64,000 nt of DNA from positions 186,001 through 250,000 of the forward strand of contig NZ_FOJP01000008.1 of NCBI RefSeq assembly GCF_900111835.1, in the 5' to 3' direction. Source of the DNA: Metapseudomonas otitidis. Lineage in GTDB: Bacteria > Pseudomonadota > Gammaproteobacteria > Pseudomonadales > Pseudomonadaceae. Both the position numbers and the translations under genes were made by a program. Positions within the stretch are counted from its first letter, which is position 1. Each line of letters starts with the position of its first letter. Below are positions 11,155 to 19,013 of the stretch, in pieces. Below the pieces are notes generated by a model. It was not told where the DNA came from, searched no databases, and saw only the letters and a list, made by a program, of their open reading frames with translations.

Positions 11155-12213
11155 TTATTCCATCTCGATGATGACCTGCTCCTGCCATTGCTGCGGCAGG
11201 GCCTTCGAGGTGGCTTCCCAGGCCTTGGCATCCTTGATCGGCTGGACCTTGGCGTACTGCTCGTTGGGCAGCAGCTTGGCCTGCACCTCGGCCGGCAGGG
11301 TCAGGTGCTCGGCGCGGATCGGGCGGGCGTTGCCCTTGGCCAGGTTGATCTGGCCGGCGTCGCTGAAGATGTACTCGCGGGCCAGCTTCGCGGCGTTCGG
11401 GTTCTTGGCGTACTTGTTGATGATGGTGGTGTAGCCGGAGATGACCGAGCCGTCGGAGGGGATCAGCACCTCGAAGCGGCTGGGATCGATCTGGTCACGG
11501 TAGGAGAGGCCGTTGAAGTCCCAGACGATGCCCACTTCCACCTCGCCCTTCTCCAGGGTCTGGATGGTCGGGTTGGACAGCGACAGGCGCTTCTGCTTGG
11601 CGATCTCGGCGAAGAATTCCAGGCCCGGCTGGATGTTCTTCTCGTCACCGCCGTTGGCGATGGCGGCGGCCAGCACGCCGTTCACCGCCTGGGCGGCGGC
11701 GCTGACGTCACCGATGGCGACCTTGTACTTGCCCTTCTTCAGGTCCGCCCAGGACTTGGGCACTTCCTTGACCAGCTGCTTGTTGACGATGAAGGCGATG
11801 GAGCCGGTGTAGGCGAGGGCCCAGTGGCCGTCGGCATCCTTGGCCCAGGCGGGGACCTGCTCCCAGGTGCTGGGCTTGTAGGGTTGGGTAACACCCTGCT
11901 CCTTGGCGATGGGGCCGAAGGCGGCGCCGACGTCACCGATGTCGGCGGTGGCGTTGTCCTTCTCGGCGGCGAACTTGGCGATTTCCTGCGCCGAGCTCAT
12001 GTCGGTGTCCATGTGCTTGAGGCCGTACTTCTTCTCCAGGTCGACCCAGGTGTCCTTCCAGTTGGCCCAGCTGTCGGGCATGCCCACGCTGTTCACGGCG
12101 CCTTCCTTGCGGGCGGCTTCTTCGAGGGTCTTCAGGGCAGCGTCGTCAGCCATGGCCAGGTTGCTCATGGCCAGGGTCGTTCCAATCAGTGAAGCCAGCA
12201 GCAGGCGTTTCAT
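11155..12213 (-). CDS. ABC importer periplasmic binding protein (extracellular solute-binding family 1, PhnS-like)
   Basis: Periplasmic receptor of 352 residues with a signal peptide of about 22 residues (MKRLLLASLIGTTLAMSNLAMA). The core has the two-lobed type II fold typical of iron, polyamine and putative 2-aminoethylphosphonate binders (for example VGIVWDFNGL and VISGYTTIINKYAKN). An AAGGAG lies 6 bases before the ATG. It is the first gene of the operon and a HutC-type operator lies 29 bases upstream, so it should be repressed by the divergent UTRA regulator until its ligand appears. The ligand is unknown. Confidence 0.88.
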   Translation of the reverse strand: MKRLLLASLIGTTLAMSNLAMADDAALKTLEEAARKEGAVNSVGMPDSWANWKDTWVDLEKKYGLKHMDTDMSSAQEIAKFAAEKDNATADIGDVGAAFGPIAKEQGVTQPYKPSTWEQVPAWAKDADGHWALAYTGSIAFIVNKQLVKEVPKSWADLKKGKYKVAIGDVSAAAQAVNGVLAAAIANGGDEKNIQPGLEFFAEIAKQKRLSLSNPTIQTLEKGEVEVGIVWDFNGLSYRDQIDPSRFEVLIPSDGSVISGYTTIINKYAKNPNAAKLAREYIFSDAGQINLAKGNARPIRAEHLTLPAEVQAKLLPNEQYAKVQPIKDAKAWEATSKALPQQWQEQVIIEME

Positions 12214-12241
12214 ATGAAGCTCCTTAGCGGGGTTGTGTTGT

Positions 12242-12253
12242 TGGTCTAGATCA
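12242..12253. promoter_or_regulatory. Putative HutC/UTRA-family operator before the importer operon
   Basis: TGGTCTAGATCA matches 11 of 12 positions of the TGGTCTAGACCA palindrome bound by HutC-subfamily GntR regulators such as DasR. It lies 29 bases upstream of the binding-protein ATG, in position to block transcription. Confidence 0.65.
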
Positions 12254-12488
12254 GCAAGACCCAGGCCAATCTAATGGCCCTGGATGACGGTTTTATTTCA
12301 CGGCACACCGCGACCTCGCCTGCGGTCGCGGCGAGAGCAAGCGTAGACCATGGCTACAAGGTGGATGGCGCGTGGGCTGGGGCTATGCTCCTGGCATGGG
12401 CCATGCAGGCGCGGGGTGGTGTCACGGAACGGTCATGCAGGCTGCCTAGGATGGCGACGACCCCGCCGGCACCGCACTTTTATGGTGC

Positions 12489-12500
12489 TGGTCTATTCCA
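12489..12500. promoter_or_regulatory. Putative HutC/UTRA-family operator before the regulator gene
   Basis: TGGTCTATTCCA matches 9 of 12 positions of the HutC-type palindrome and ends 15 bases before the regulator ATG. An overlapping perfect repeat, TCCAGACTGGA (12497-12507), extends it. This suggests autoregulation. Confidence 0.5.
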
Positions 12501-12515
12501 GACTGGAGTCTTTCG

Positions 12516-13232
12516 ATGCGCGATGAGGCGCCCCGTACCGTAACCGCCATCTGCCATGCACTGCAGGCGCAGATCGAGCACGGCCTGCTGCCCCTGGGTG
12601 GCAAGCTGCCGGCCGAGCGCCGGCTCAGCGAGCTGTTCGACACCACCCGCATCACCCTGCGCGAGGCGCTGGGGCAACTGGAGGCCCAGGGGCTGATCTA
12701 CCGCGAGGAGCGTCGTGGCTGGTTCGTTTCGCCGCCGCGGCTGGCCTACAACCCGCTGGTGCGCAGCCACTTCCACGCGATGGTGGCCGAGCAGGGGCGG
12801 GTGCCGGGGACGGAGGTGCTGGGGGCGCGGCTGATCCCGGCCAGCGTGGAGATCTGCGAGCTGCTGGAGTTGCCGGCACTGTCCAGCGTCTACCAGATCC
12901 GCCGGGCCCGGCGGGTGGATGGGCGGCTGGTGCTGTACGTGGAGCATTACCTGAACCCGGCGTACTTCCCCGGCATCATCGAGTTCGACCTGACCCGCTC
13001 GCTCACCGAGCTGTATGCCAGCGAGTACGCCATCCGCTACGGGCGGGTGCGCTTCGACATGGTGCCCACCGCGCTGCATCCGGAGGCCGCCACCCACCTG
13101 AAGGTGACCGCCGGCAGCCCGGCGCTGAAGATCACCCGCATCAACCGCGACCAGCACGGTCGGTTGATCGACTGCGACCTGGAGTTCTGGCGCCACGACG
13201 CCATCCACGTCAGCGTCGAGGTGCCGGAGTAA
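12516..13232 (+). CDS. GntR-family regulator with UTRA effector domain (HutC/PhnF subfamily)
   Basis: A 238-residue transcription factor. The N-terminal winged helix (about 5-70) has the GntR pattern LPAERRLSELFDTTRITLREALGQLEAQGLI. The C-terminal UTRA domain (about 85-235) binds a small effector, often a phosphorylated compound. It is transcribed away from the importer operon, and operator-like palindromes sit at both starts, so it probably represses both itself and the operon. HutC relatives respond to histidine intermediates, amino sugars or phosphonates. The phosphatases in the operon favour a phosphorus compound here, by inference. Confidence 0.9.
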   Translation: MRDEAPRTVTAICHALQAQIEHGLLPLGGKLPAERRLSELFDTTRITLREALGQLEAQGLIYREERRGWFVSPPRLAYNPLVRSHFHAMVAEQGRVPGTEVLGARLIPASVEICELLELPALSSVYQIRRARRVDGRLVLYVEHYLNPAYFPGIIEFDLTRSLTELYASEYAIRYGRVRFDMVPTALHPEAATHLKVTAGSPALKITRINRDQHGRLIDCDLEFWRHDAIHVSVEVPE

Positions 13233-13666
13233 GGCATCTTGTGAGCCTCCCAAAGGCTGTGTCCCGAAAGCGCGTTGCTGACTATCGAGTGCTGCTGATG
13301 TCACCTGTTTCGCCTTGCCGGGCGAGTCTCTTTTTTCAGTCGCCAAAAAAGAAACCAAAAAGGCTCGCCCCTGCATCCGGGTCCCGCTTCGCGAGACTTC
13401 CCTCGCTCCGTCATTGCTCCGGGGGCCGGCGCGATGGGCCATCCATGGCCTGGCGCGCCTCTCACGGCATCCATGCCGCTCGTCCCCCTGCGCAACGACT
13501 GCGCTCGGCCTCCTGAAGGGGCAGATTCCCTGCCTCAATCTCTGAGTCCGGCGTGGCTCCACAGCGCGCTTCGGGTTTGCTCCCTTCTCCCTTCCGGGAG
13601 AGGGCCAGGGCACCCGGTGGTTACAGGAATGGAGGGTTGCTCTGACCTCCTAGGCGAGACGATACG
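13233..13666. repeat. Non-coding dispersed-repeat-like sequence
   Basis: About 430 bases with only short frames lacking ribosome sites. The stretch beginning TCGCCAAAAAAGAAACC and continuing through the CGGGTCCCGCTTCGCGAGA area resembles a non-coding sequence I recall between genes in many Pseudomonas genomes. It contains small palindromes such as GGGCCATCCATGGCC and GGCATCCATGCC. Copy number cannot be judged from one window. Confidence 0.45.
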
Positions 13667-13687
13667 GGGCGCTTTTTAGAAGCGCCC
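13667..13687 (-). terminator. Probable terminator of the TonB-receptor gene
   Basis: GGGCGCTT (13667-13674) pairs exactly with AAGCGCCC (13680-13687) around a 5-base loop, immediately after the receptor stop codon. No long T-run follows on the minus strand. Confidence 0.5.
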
Positions 13688-13688
13688 T

Positions 13689-15689
13689 TCAGAAGCTCAG
13701 GTTGGCGCCGGCATAGATGACGCGGCCGGGGCCGGGCTCGAAGTAGCGGGCGTTGCCGTCGTTGATGCGGATGTTGTCGTAGTAGTCCCGGCCGAACAGG
13801 TTGTCGATGCCCAGGTAGGGCTCCAGGGCCTGGCCGTTCCATTCCAGGCGGGTGCCGAGGCGGGCGTTGACCAGGGTGTAGCCGCCGACCCGCACGTTGT
13901 TGGCGTTCTCGGCGTAGAGCCGGTCCTGGGTGACGCTGTTGAGGCGGGCGTAGCCGCCGTCCCATTCGTAGGCCACTTCGGCGAACAGCGACTGGCGCGG
14001 GATGCCGGGGATGGCGTTGTCGCCGTAGTCGGCGTTGCCGCTCTTGAACTCGATGAAGCGGTAGTCGTTGTAGCTGTACGCGGCGGCCAGGCGCCAGTGC
14101 GGGTCGAGGCGCCAGTCCAGGCTCAGTTCCAGGCCGTCGCGGCGGGACTTGCCGGCGTTGGCGTAGTAGGTGATGCCGCTGCCGTAGGGCACCAGTTCGT
14201 CGTCCAGGTCGATGCGGTAGAGCGCCGCTTCGTAGCGCAGGTCGTTCCATTCGCCTTTCAGGCCCACTTCGCGGTTGGTGGCCTGGGCCGGGCCGAGTGC
14301 GGGGTTGAAGCCGCCGCCGGCCGGGTTGGCCAGTTCGTTGGCGGTGGGTGTTTCGAAGGAGGTGGCGTAGCGCGCGTAGAGCACGTGGTGCGCGTCCAGC
14401 CGGTAGCTCAGGCCCAGGCTGCGGTTCCAGTCGCTGTAGGTGCGGGCACTGGAGTCGTCGCCGTTGCTGAGGAAGCGGTCGTCCACCTCCAGTTTCACGC
14501 TGTCGCGGCGCAGCCCGAGGGTGGCTTGCCAGCGCTCGCCGAGCTGGATCGCGTCTTCCAGGAACAGGCCCTGGCTGCGGGCCTGTTCCCGTTGCTCCAG
14601 GGTCAGGGCGCCGGTGCGGCCGTCGAGGTTGTTGTGGCGGTCGCGGTCGTCGCGCTGGGCTTCCAGGTCGAGGCCACCGGTGAGCCGCTGGGGCAGGCCG
14701 AACCACTCGGTGTGGTGGGTGTACTGGGCGCCAAGGCCGCTGAACAGGCGGTCATAGCGGGTCTGGCCGTTGTTCTGCAGGGGCAGGCGGTTGCCGAACT
14801 GGCGGCTGCCGACCCAGCTGCGCAGCAGGTAGCTGTCGTCGCCGGCGGCCTGGCCTTCCCAGGTCAGCGCCAGGCGCTGCTGGCGGATGCGTTCGTCGGA
14901 GTTGAAGCGCAGGCTCTGGGCCCGCGCCTGGCTGCGGTCGGCGCGGACTTCGGCGCGGGTCAGGGCGCCGGGGTCTTCGGAGCGGTTGTCCAGGGCGCTG
15001 AGGTTGAGCCCGAGGCGGCCGGCCTCGGCCTGCCAGGCGAGCTTGCCGGTGAAGCTGTTGGCTTCGGCGCGGCCGTGGTCGCGGTAGCCGTCCAGCTGGG
15101 TGCTGTTGAAGGCCAGCAGGCCGCCGAGGTTGTCGACGCTGCCGCTGGTCTCGGCGCGCACGCGGTGGTAGCCGAGGCCGCCGGCGCTGACATCCACTTG
15201 GCTGAAGGGCGTTTCCCCCGGCTCGCGGGTGCGGATGGCCAGCACGCCGCCGGCGGCGTTGCCGTAGCTGCTGGCGGCCGGGCCGCGGATCACTTCGAGG
15301 CTTTCCACCAGGGCGGTGTCGACGCCGTCCATTTCGGTCTGGCCGTCGGGCATGGTCAGTGGCACGCCGTCCACCAGCACCCGCACGCCGCGCACGCCGA
15401 AGCTGGAACGGGCGCCGAAGCCTCGGATGGCGATGCGCATGCCCTGGGCGAAGTTGTAGCGGCTCTGCACGTAGGTGCCGGGCACCTGGGCGAGCTGGGT
15501 GTCGAGGGTCAGACCCTGTTCACCGGGGCGGTTGGCGGTCTCCACGGCGCTGACGGCGACCGGGGTCGTGAGCCAGTCGGTGCGGGTGCGCGAGGCGGTG
15601 ATCTCCAGCGGGTCCAGTTCGGCGACTTCCTCGGCCAGCAGCGGGCTGGAGGCGGCGAGCAGGGACAGGGTCAGGGCGGCGGGCTTCAT
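13689..15689 (-). CDS. TonB-dependent outer-membrane receptor, YncD/PqqU-like
   Basis: A 666-residue gated outer-membrane transporter. The signal peptide is about residues 1-19. The plug domain contains IRGFGARSSFGVRGVRVLVDG, PLTMPDGQTEMDGVD and VIRGPAASSYGNAAGGV, a pattern close to that of E. coli YncD, reported as the PQQ receptor PqqU. The rest is a 22-strand-type barrel ending in the usual aromatic residue (GANLSF). It lies downstream of a PQQ-dependent dehydrogenase and in the same direction, which supports cofactor uptake. A siderophore or other ligand cannot be excluded. Confidence 0.88.
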   Translation of the reverse strand: MKPAALTLSLLAASSPLLAEEVAELDPLEITASRTRTDWLTTPVAVSAVETANRPGEQGLTLDTQLAQVPGTYVQSRYNFAQGMRIAIRGFGARSSFGVRGVRVLVDGVPLTMPDGQTEMDGVDTALVESLEVIRGPAASSYGNAAGGVLAIRTREPGETPFSQVDVSAGGLGYHRVRAETSGSVDNLGGLLAFNSTQLDGYRDHGRAEANSFTGKLAWQAEAGRLGLNLSALDNRSEDPGALTRAEVRADRSQARAQSLRFNSDERIRQQRLALTWEGQAAGDDSYLLRSWVGSRQFGNRLPLQNNGQTRYDRLFSGLGAQYTHHTEWFGLPQRLTGGLDLEAQRDDRDRHNNLDGRTGALTLEQREQARSQGLFLEDAIQLGERWQATLGLRRDSVKLEVDDRFLSNGDDSSARTYSDWNRSLGLSYRLDAHHVLYARYATSFETPTANELANPAGGGFNPALGPAQATNREVGLKGEWNDLRYEAALYRIDLDDELVPYGSGITYYANAGKSRRDGLELSLDWRLDPHWRLAAAYSYNDYRFIEFKSGNADYGDNAIPGIPRQSLFAEVAYEWDGGYARLNSVTQDRLYAENANNVRVGGYTLVNARLGTRLEWNGQALEPYLGIDNLFGRDYYDNIRINDGNARYFEPGPGRVIYAGANLSF

Positions 15690-15725
15690 GGCGTGTCGTT
15701 CTTATGTCGGGCTCGGGCTGTGCCG

Positions 15726-15731
15726 ATCATA
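15726..15731 (-). promoter_or_regulatory. Candidate -10 element for the TonB receptor
   Basis: TATGAT on the minus strand, 37 bases before the receptor ATG and just beyond a strong hairpin. A clear -35 is not seen because its position falls in the hairpin, so this is tentative. Confidence 0.3.
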
Positions 15732-15732
15732 G

Positions 15733-15765
15733 GGGCCCGTGCCGGGGGATGCACGGCACGGGCCC
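15733..15765 (-). terminator. Strong hairpin between transporter-like and receptor genes
   Basis: GGGCCCGTGCCG (15733-15744) pairs perfectly with CGGCACGGGCCC (15754-15765) around 9 bases. The 12-bp GC-rich stem follows the barrel-protein gene and probably ends or reduces its transcript before the receptor gene. Confidence 0.6.
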
Positions 15766-15792
15766 TGGGCCTTTGGTAGGAGGCGGTGGGGG

Positions 15793-16647
15793 TCAATAGA
15801 AGTAGGCGAGGCGGAATTGCAGGGAGTTGTCGATCTTCACGCCCTCGCGCACCTGGGTGTCGTGCATCACCTGGCCCATCAACTGCAGCTGCTTGTTGAC
15901 CATGGTGGCCAGGGAGACGCCCACGGTGCCGTTGTCGCGGCTGGTGGCCAGGGTCTGGCCGTCGAGGGTTTCGCGGCCGCCCCAGTTGTGCCGGTAGGTG
16001 AGGGCGGCGTAGGTGTCGGGGGTGAAGTTGTAGCGCAGGTGGTTGTGTAGCTGGATCAGCGGGTCCTTCTTGGCATCGGTGCTGTGCTGGTCGCCGTAGA
16101 ACTCGGTTTCGGCGATGACGTCCCAGCTGATGCGCTCGGTGAGGCCCTTGATGTAGCCGACCTGGAAGTCCACCGCCCAGCGGTTGTTGCTGAGGGCGAA
16201 GCCGTCGTTCTTGTCGCTGCCGGTGGGGGCGGTGACGAACACCGACCAGCCCAGGTGCTCGTTGCGCGCCAGGTCGCCAATGGTCCACAGGGTGCCGCCG
16301 AAGGTGATGTCGCCGAGGCCCGAGGTGCGAGTGTCGCTGGCGCCCACCTCCTGGGTGCCGAAGGGGATGACTATCTGCGGGTCCCAGGTGTAGCCGGTGC
16401 CGAAGAAGTCGGTGAAGTGGATCAGCCTGAGCACGCCGACGGTCATGTCCAGGTCGAGGTTGTCGGCCACCTTGTGGCCGCCGGAGTAGACCTCGTCGCC
16501 CCGTGGGTTCTGCTGGTAGAGCACCACCACGTCGGTGCCCTTGGGCAGGGCGGTGTAGTCGCCGGCATCGGGCTTGACGTCGGCCTGGGCGAAGGGGGCG
16601 GCCAGCAGCAGGCCGGTGGCGAGGGTAAGGGCGTGGCGTGTGGGCAT
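15793..16647 (-). CDS. Outer-membrane beta-barrel protein of the phenol MetA-pathway transporter family
   Basis: A 284-residue exported protein with a signal peptide (MPTRHALTLATGLLLAAPFAQA) and amphipathic beta strands up to the terminal AYFY, typical of an outer-membrane barrel. The family (MetA-pathway transporter-like) often sits next to catabolic genes for phenols and alcohols. The frame runs 10 residues further upstream; the internal ATG at 16647 is chosen because the signal peptide starts there. It follows the dehydrogenase gene, so it may admit the alcohol substrate. The function is inferred. Confidence 0.78.
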   Translation of the reverse strand: MPTRHALTLATGLLLAAPFAQADVKPDAGDYTALPKGTDVVVLYQQNPRGDEVYSGGHKVADNLDLDMTVGVLRLIHFTDFFGTGYTWDPQIVIPFGTQEVGASDTRTSGLGDITFGGTLWTIGDLARNEHLGWSVFVTAPTGSDKNDGFALSNNRWAVDFQVGYIKGLTERISWDVIAETEFYGDQHSTDAKKDPLIQLHNHLRYNFTPDTYAALTYRHNWGGRETLDGQTLATSRDNGTVGVSLATMVNKQLQLMGQVMHDTQVREGVKIDNSLQFRLAYFY

Positions 16648-16729
16648 GGCGGGGCTCTCTTGTTGTTTTTCGGGCATGGCTGCGCCCGGACGGCGCCCGG
16701 GTGGGCGTCGCCTGGGAACAGCGGTGGTG

Positions 16730-18844
16730 TCAGTGGGGGGCGTCGGCCTGTTTCAGCTCGGCCTGGAGGTCATGGGTGCGCTTGACCAGGTACTGGCGGA
16801 TCAGCTCCATGTCCTCGGGCTTGAGGATGTCGGAGAAGTTGGGCATGCCGCGCCGCATCAGCGCGCCGCTGAGGTAGGCGGGGAAGGCGGCGTGCTTGTC
16901 GGCGGTGAGGTAGCGCAGGTCCGGGACTTCGCCGCCGCTGATGGCGTTGAGGCCGTGGCAGCCGGCGCACAGGCCGTTGAACAGGTCGCGGGCCTGGGCC
17001 AGTTGCGCGGGCGTGGCGTTCAGCGGCAGGTCGGCGTTGGGGAACACCGGGGCTTCGCGCGGCGGTGGCAGTTCGCCCTTGGCACCCAGCTTGAAGGCGA
17101 TGACCCGGGCTTCGGCGCGCACCTTGCCCTTGTTGGTCAGCGGGCCGGTGAGGCGCGGGATGATGCCGCCCCAGCCCACGGAGAAGGCGACGTACTGCTC
17201 GCCGTTGACGCTGTAGGTGACCGGGCCGGCCATGACGCCGGAGTTGGCGCGGTGCTCCCAGAGGGTATCGCCCTTGTCGGCGCTGTAGGCCACCACGCGG
17301 CCATCGGCGGTGCCCTGGAACACCAGGTTGCCGGCGGTGCTGAGGGTGCCGCCGTTACCCGCGCCGGCGTAGGGGTGGGACCAGGCCGGGGCCTGGCGCA
17401 CCGGGTCCCAGGCGATCAGTTCGCCGGTCCAGGCGTTGCGGATCTGCTCCAGCACCTTGGGGTCTTCCGGCAGGCTGGGCACGTCGAGGCCGAAGTTCAC
17501 CACCGATTTGTTGGGCAGGAACATCGGCTCCTTGGCCGCCTTCAGCTCGGCCAGGGTGTGCTGGGCGGGGATGTAGACGTAGCCGGTGACGGGGTTGAAG
17601 GACATGGGGTGCCAGTTGTGCCCGCCGAGGAAGCTGGGCTGCACCACCTTGGGTTCCTTGGCGTAGTCGGCGGCGCCGGTGAGGATGGGCCGGCCGGTGG
17701 CGAGGTCGATGCCGCTGGCCCAGTTCACCGGGACGTAGTTGCGGGCCGAGAGCAGCTTGCCGTTGGTGCGGTCGAGCACATAGAAGAAGCCGTTCTTCGG
17801 CGCCTGCATCAGCACCTTGCGCAGCTGCCCGTCGATCTTCAGGTCGGCGAGGATCATGTGCTGGGTGGCGGTGTAGTCCCAGCGGTCCTGGGGGGTGACC
17901 TGGTAGTGCCAGACGTACTCGCCGCTGTCCGGGCGCAGGGCGACGATGGAGGAGACGAACAGGTTGTCGCCCTTGCCGTTGCTGCGGAACTGGTAGTTCC
18001 ACGGCGAGCCGTTGCCGGTGCCGATGTAGAGCAGGTCCAGCTCGGGGTCGTAGGCCATGGAGTCCCACACGGTGCCGCCGCCGCCCCACTTGACCCAGCC
18101 GTCGCCGTCCCAGGTCTTCAGCGCCATGGCCATGGCCTTGTTCTCGGGGGGCAGCTTGGGGTCGCCGGGGACGGTGTAGAAGCGCCAGGCCTCCTGGCCG
18201 GTCTCGGCGTCGTAGGCGGTGACGTAGCCGCGCACGCCGAACTCGGCGCCGCCGTTGCCGATCAGCACCTTGCCCTTGACGATGCGCGGGGCGCCGGTGA
18301 TGGAGTAGCTCTTGCTGCGGTCGAGGATGGTGTCGACGCTCCACACCGGCTTGCCGGTGGCGGCGTCGAGGGCGATCAGCCGGCCGTCGAAGCTGCCGAC
18401 GTAGACCTTGCCGTTCCACACCGCCACGCCCCGGTTGACCGGGCCGCAGCAGCCCTGGCCGAGGTTCTCCGGCGGGACCTGGGGGTCGTACTTCCACAGC
18501 ACGGCGCCGCTGGTGGCGTCGAGGGCGTAGACCACGCTGAAGGCGCTGGTGGTGTACATCACGCCGTCGACCACGATGGGGGTGGCTTCGACGCCGAAAT
18601 CCAGCTCCAGCTTGGTGGTCCAGGCCAGGCCGAGCTGGCCGACGTTGCCGGCGTTGACCTGGTCCAGCGGGCTGAAGCGCTGTTCGTCGTAGGTGCGGCC
18701 GTGGCTCATCCAGTTGCCCGGCTCGCGGTCGGCCTGGACCAGGCGCTGGGCGTCGACACGGGCGGGGCCGGTGGCATCGGCGGCGACGCCCGGCAGGCTG
18801 GTAAGCAGAAGGGGCAGCCCTATCAGCAGCGGAAGGGTCTTCAC
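16730..18844 (-). CDS. PQQ-dependent quinohaemoprotein alcohol dehydrogenase (type II)
   Basis: Periplasmic enzyme oxidising alcohols to aldehydes with PQQ and an attached haem. Signal peptide about 1-22; eight-bladed PQQ propeller; adjacent cysteines C132-C133 (GQGCCGP) form the disulfide ring against PQQ. The active-site segment is TPQDRWDYTATQ with the catalytic Asp at 323. Two positions later is Thr, not the Asp of lanthanide-dependent (XoxF/PedH) enzymes, so calcium is expected. A C-terminal cytochrome c domain has CAGCH at 626-630 and a Met ligand candidate in RRGMPNF. Length 704. Electrons would pass to a soluble cytochrome c or azurin. It lies between its likely AraC regulator and the barrel-protein gene. 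Confidence 0.93.
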   Translation of the reverse strand: MKTLPLLIGLPLLLTSLPGVAADATGPARVDAQRLVQADREPGNWMSHGRTYDEQRFSPLDQVNAGNVGQLGLAWTTKLELDFGVEATPIVVDGVMYTTSAFSVVYALDATSGAVLWKYDPQVPPENLGQGCCGPVNRGVAVWNGKVYVGSFDGRLIALDAATGKPVWSVDTILDRSKSYSITGAPRIVKGKVLIGNGGAEFGVRGYVTAYDAETGQEAWRFYTVPGDPKLPPENKAMAMALKTWDGDGWVKWGGGGTVWDSMAYDPELDLLYIGTGNGSPWNYQFRSNGKGDNLFVSSIVALRPDSGEYVWHYQVTPQDRWDYTATQHMILADLKIDGQLRKVLMQAPKNGFFYVLDRTNGKLLSARNYVPVNWASGIDLATGRPILTGAADYAKEPKVVQPSFLGGHNWHPMSFNPVTGYVYIPAQHTLAELKAAKEPMFLPNKSVVNFGLDVPSLPEDPKVLEQIRNAWTGELIAWDPVRQAPAWSHPYAGAGNGGTLSTAGNLVFQGTADGRVVAYSADKGDTLWEHRANSGVMAGPVTYSVNGEQYVAFSVGWGGIIPRLTGPLTNKGKVRAEARVIAFKLGAKGELPPPREAPVFPNADLPLNATPAQLAQARDLFNGLCAGCHGLNAISGGEVPDLRYLTADKHAAFPAYLSGALMRRGMPNFSDILKPEDMELIRQYLVKRTHDLQAELKQADAPH

Positions 18845-18970
18845 GGTCGTGGTACTCCGACTCAGGGTTTCTTGTTATGGGGGCCCGCTCGCGGCGGGCC
18901 GCAGGGTGGCAGCGGCATGGGTGCCTGGGGGTATTAGAGGGTTGGCCCCGGCCGGTCGCTTGACCCTGGC

Positions 18971-18994
18971 TGCCATTCTTTCTTGGCATTCCTT
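18971..18994. promoter_or_regulatory. Direct repeats in the dehydrogenase promoter region
   Basis: TGCCATTCTT (18971-18980) and TGGCATTCCTT (18984-18994) are near-identical repeats just downstream of the regulator gene and about 130 bases before the dehydrogenase start. They also form part of a larger inverted arrangement (CCTGGC...GCCAGG). They could be a binding site for the neighbouring AraC-type activator. Confidence 0.3.
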
Positions 18995-19013
18995 GCCAGG
19001 CCGGGGCGGAGGG

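Larger units (their letters stand above)
12214..12515. other. Divergent promoter region between the importer operon and its regulator
   Basis: About 300 bases without a credible gene. It holds two HutC-type operator candidates, one near each start codon. An open frame in the middle lacks a ribosome site and matches nothing I recognise. Confidence 0.6.

Noticed and set aside
12274-12543. Small plus-strand frame in the divergent promoter region
   Set aside because: No ribosome site, overlaps the operator and the start of the UTRA regulator, no recognisable family.
13241-13679. Several short frames in the repeat-like region
   Set aside because: Overlap one another on both strands, lack ribosome sites, and the region looks like non-coding repeat.
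16730-18844. Lanthanide-dependent (XoxF/PedH-type) alcohol dehydrogenase
   Set aside because: The extra Asp two positions after the catalytic Asp is missing (Thr instead), and the protein has a fused haem domain.
16574-18937. 787-codon plus-strand frame opposite the PQQ dehydrogenase
   Set aside because: Antisense of a well-conserved enzyme; composition is typical of reverse-complement third-position bias.
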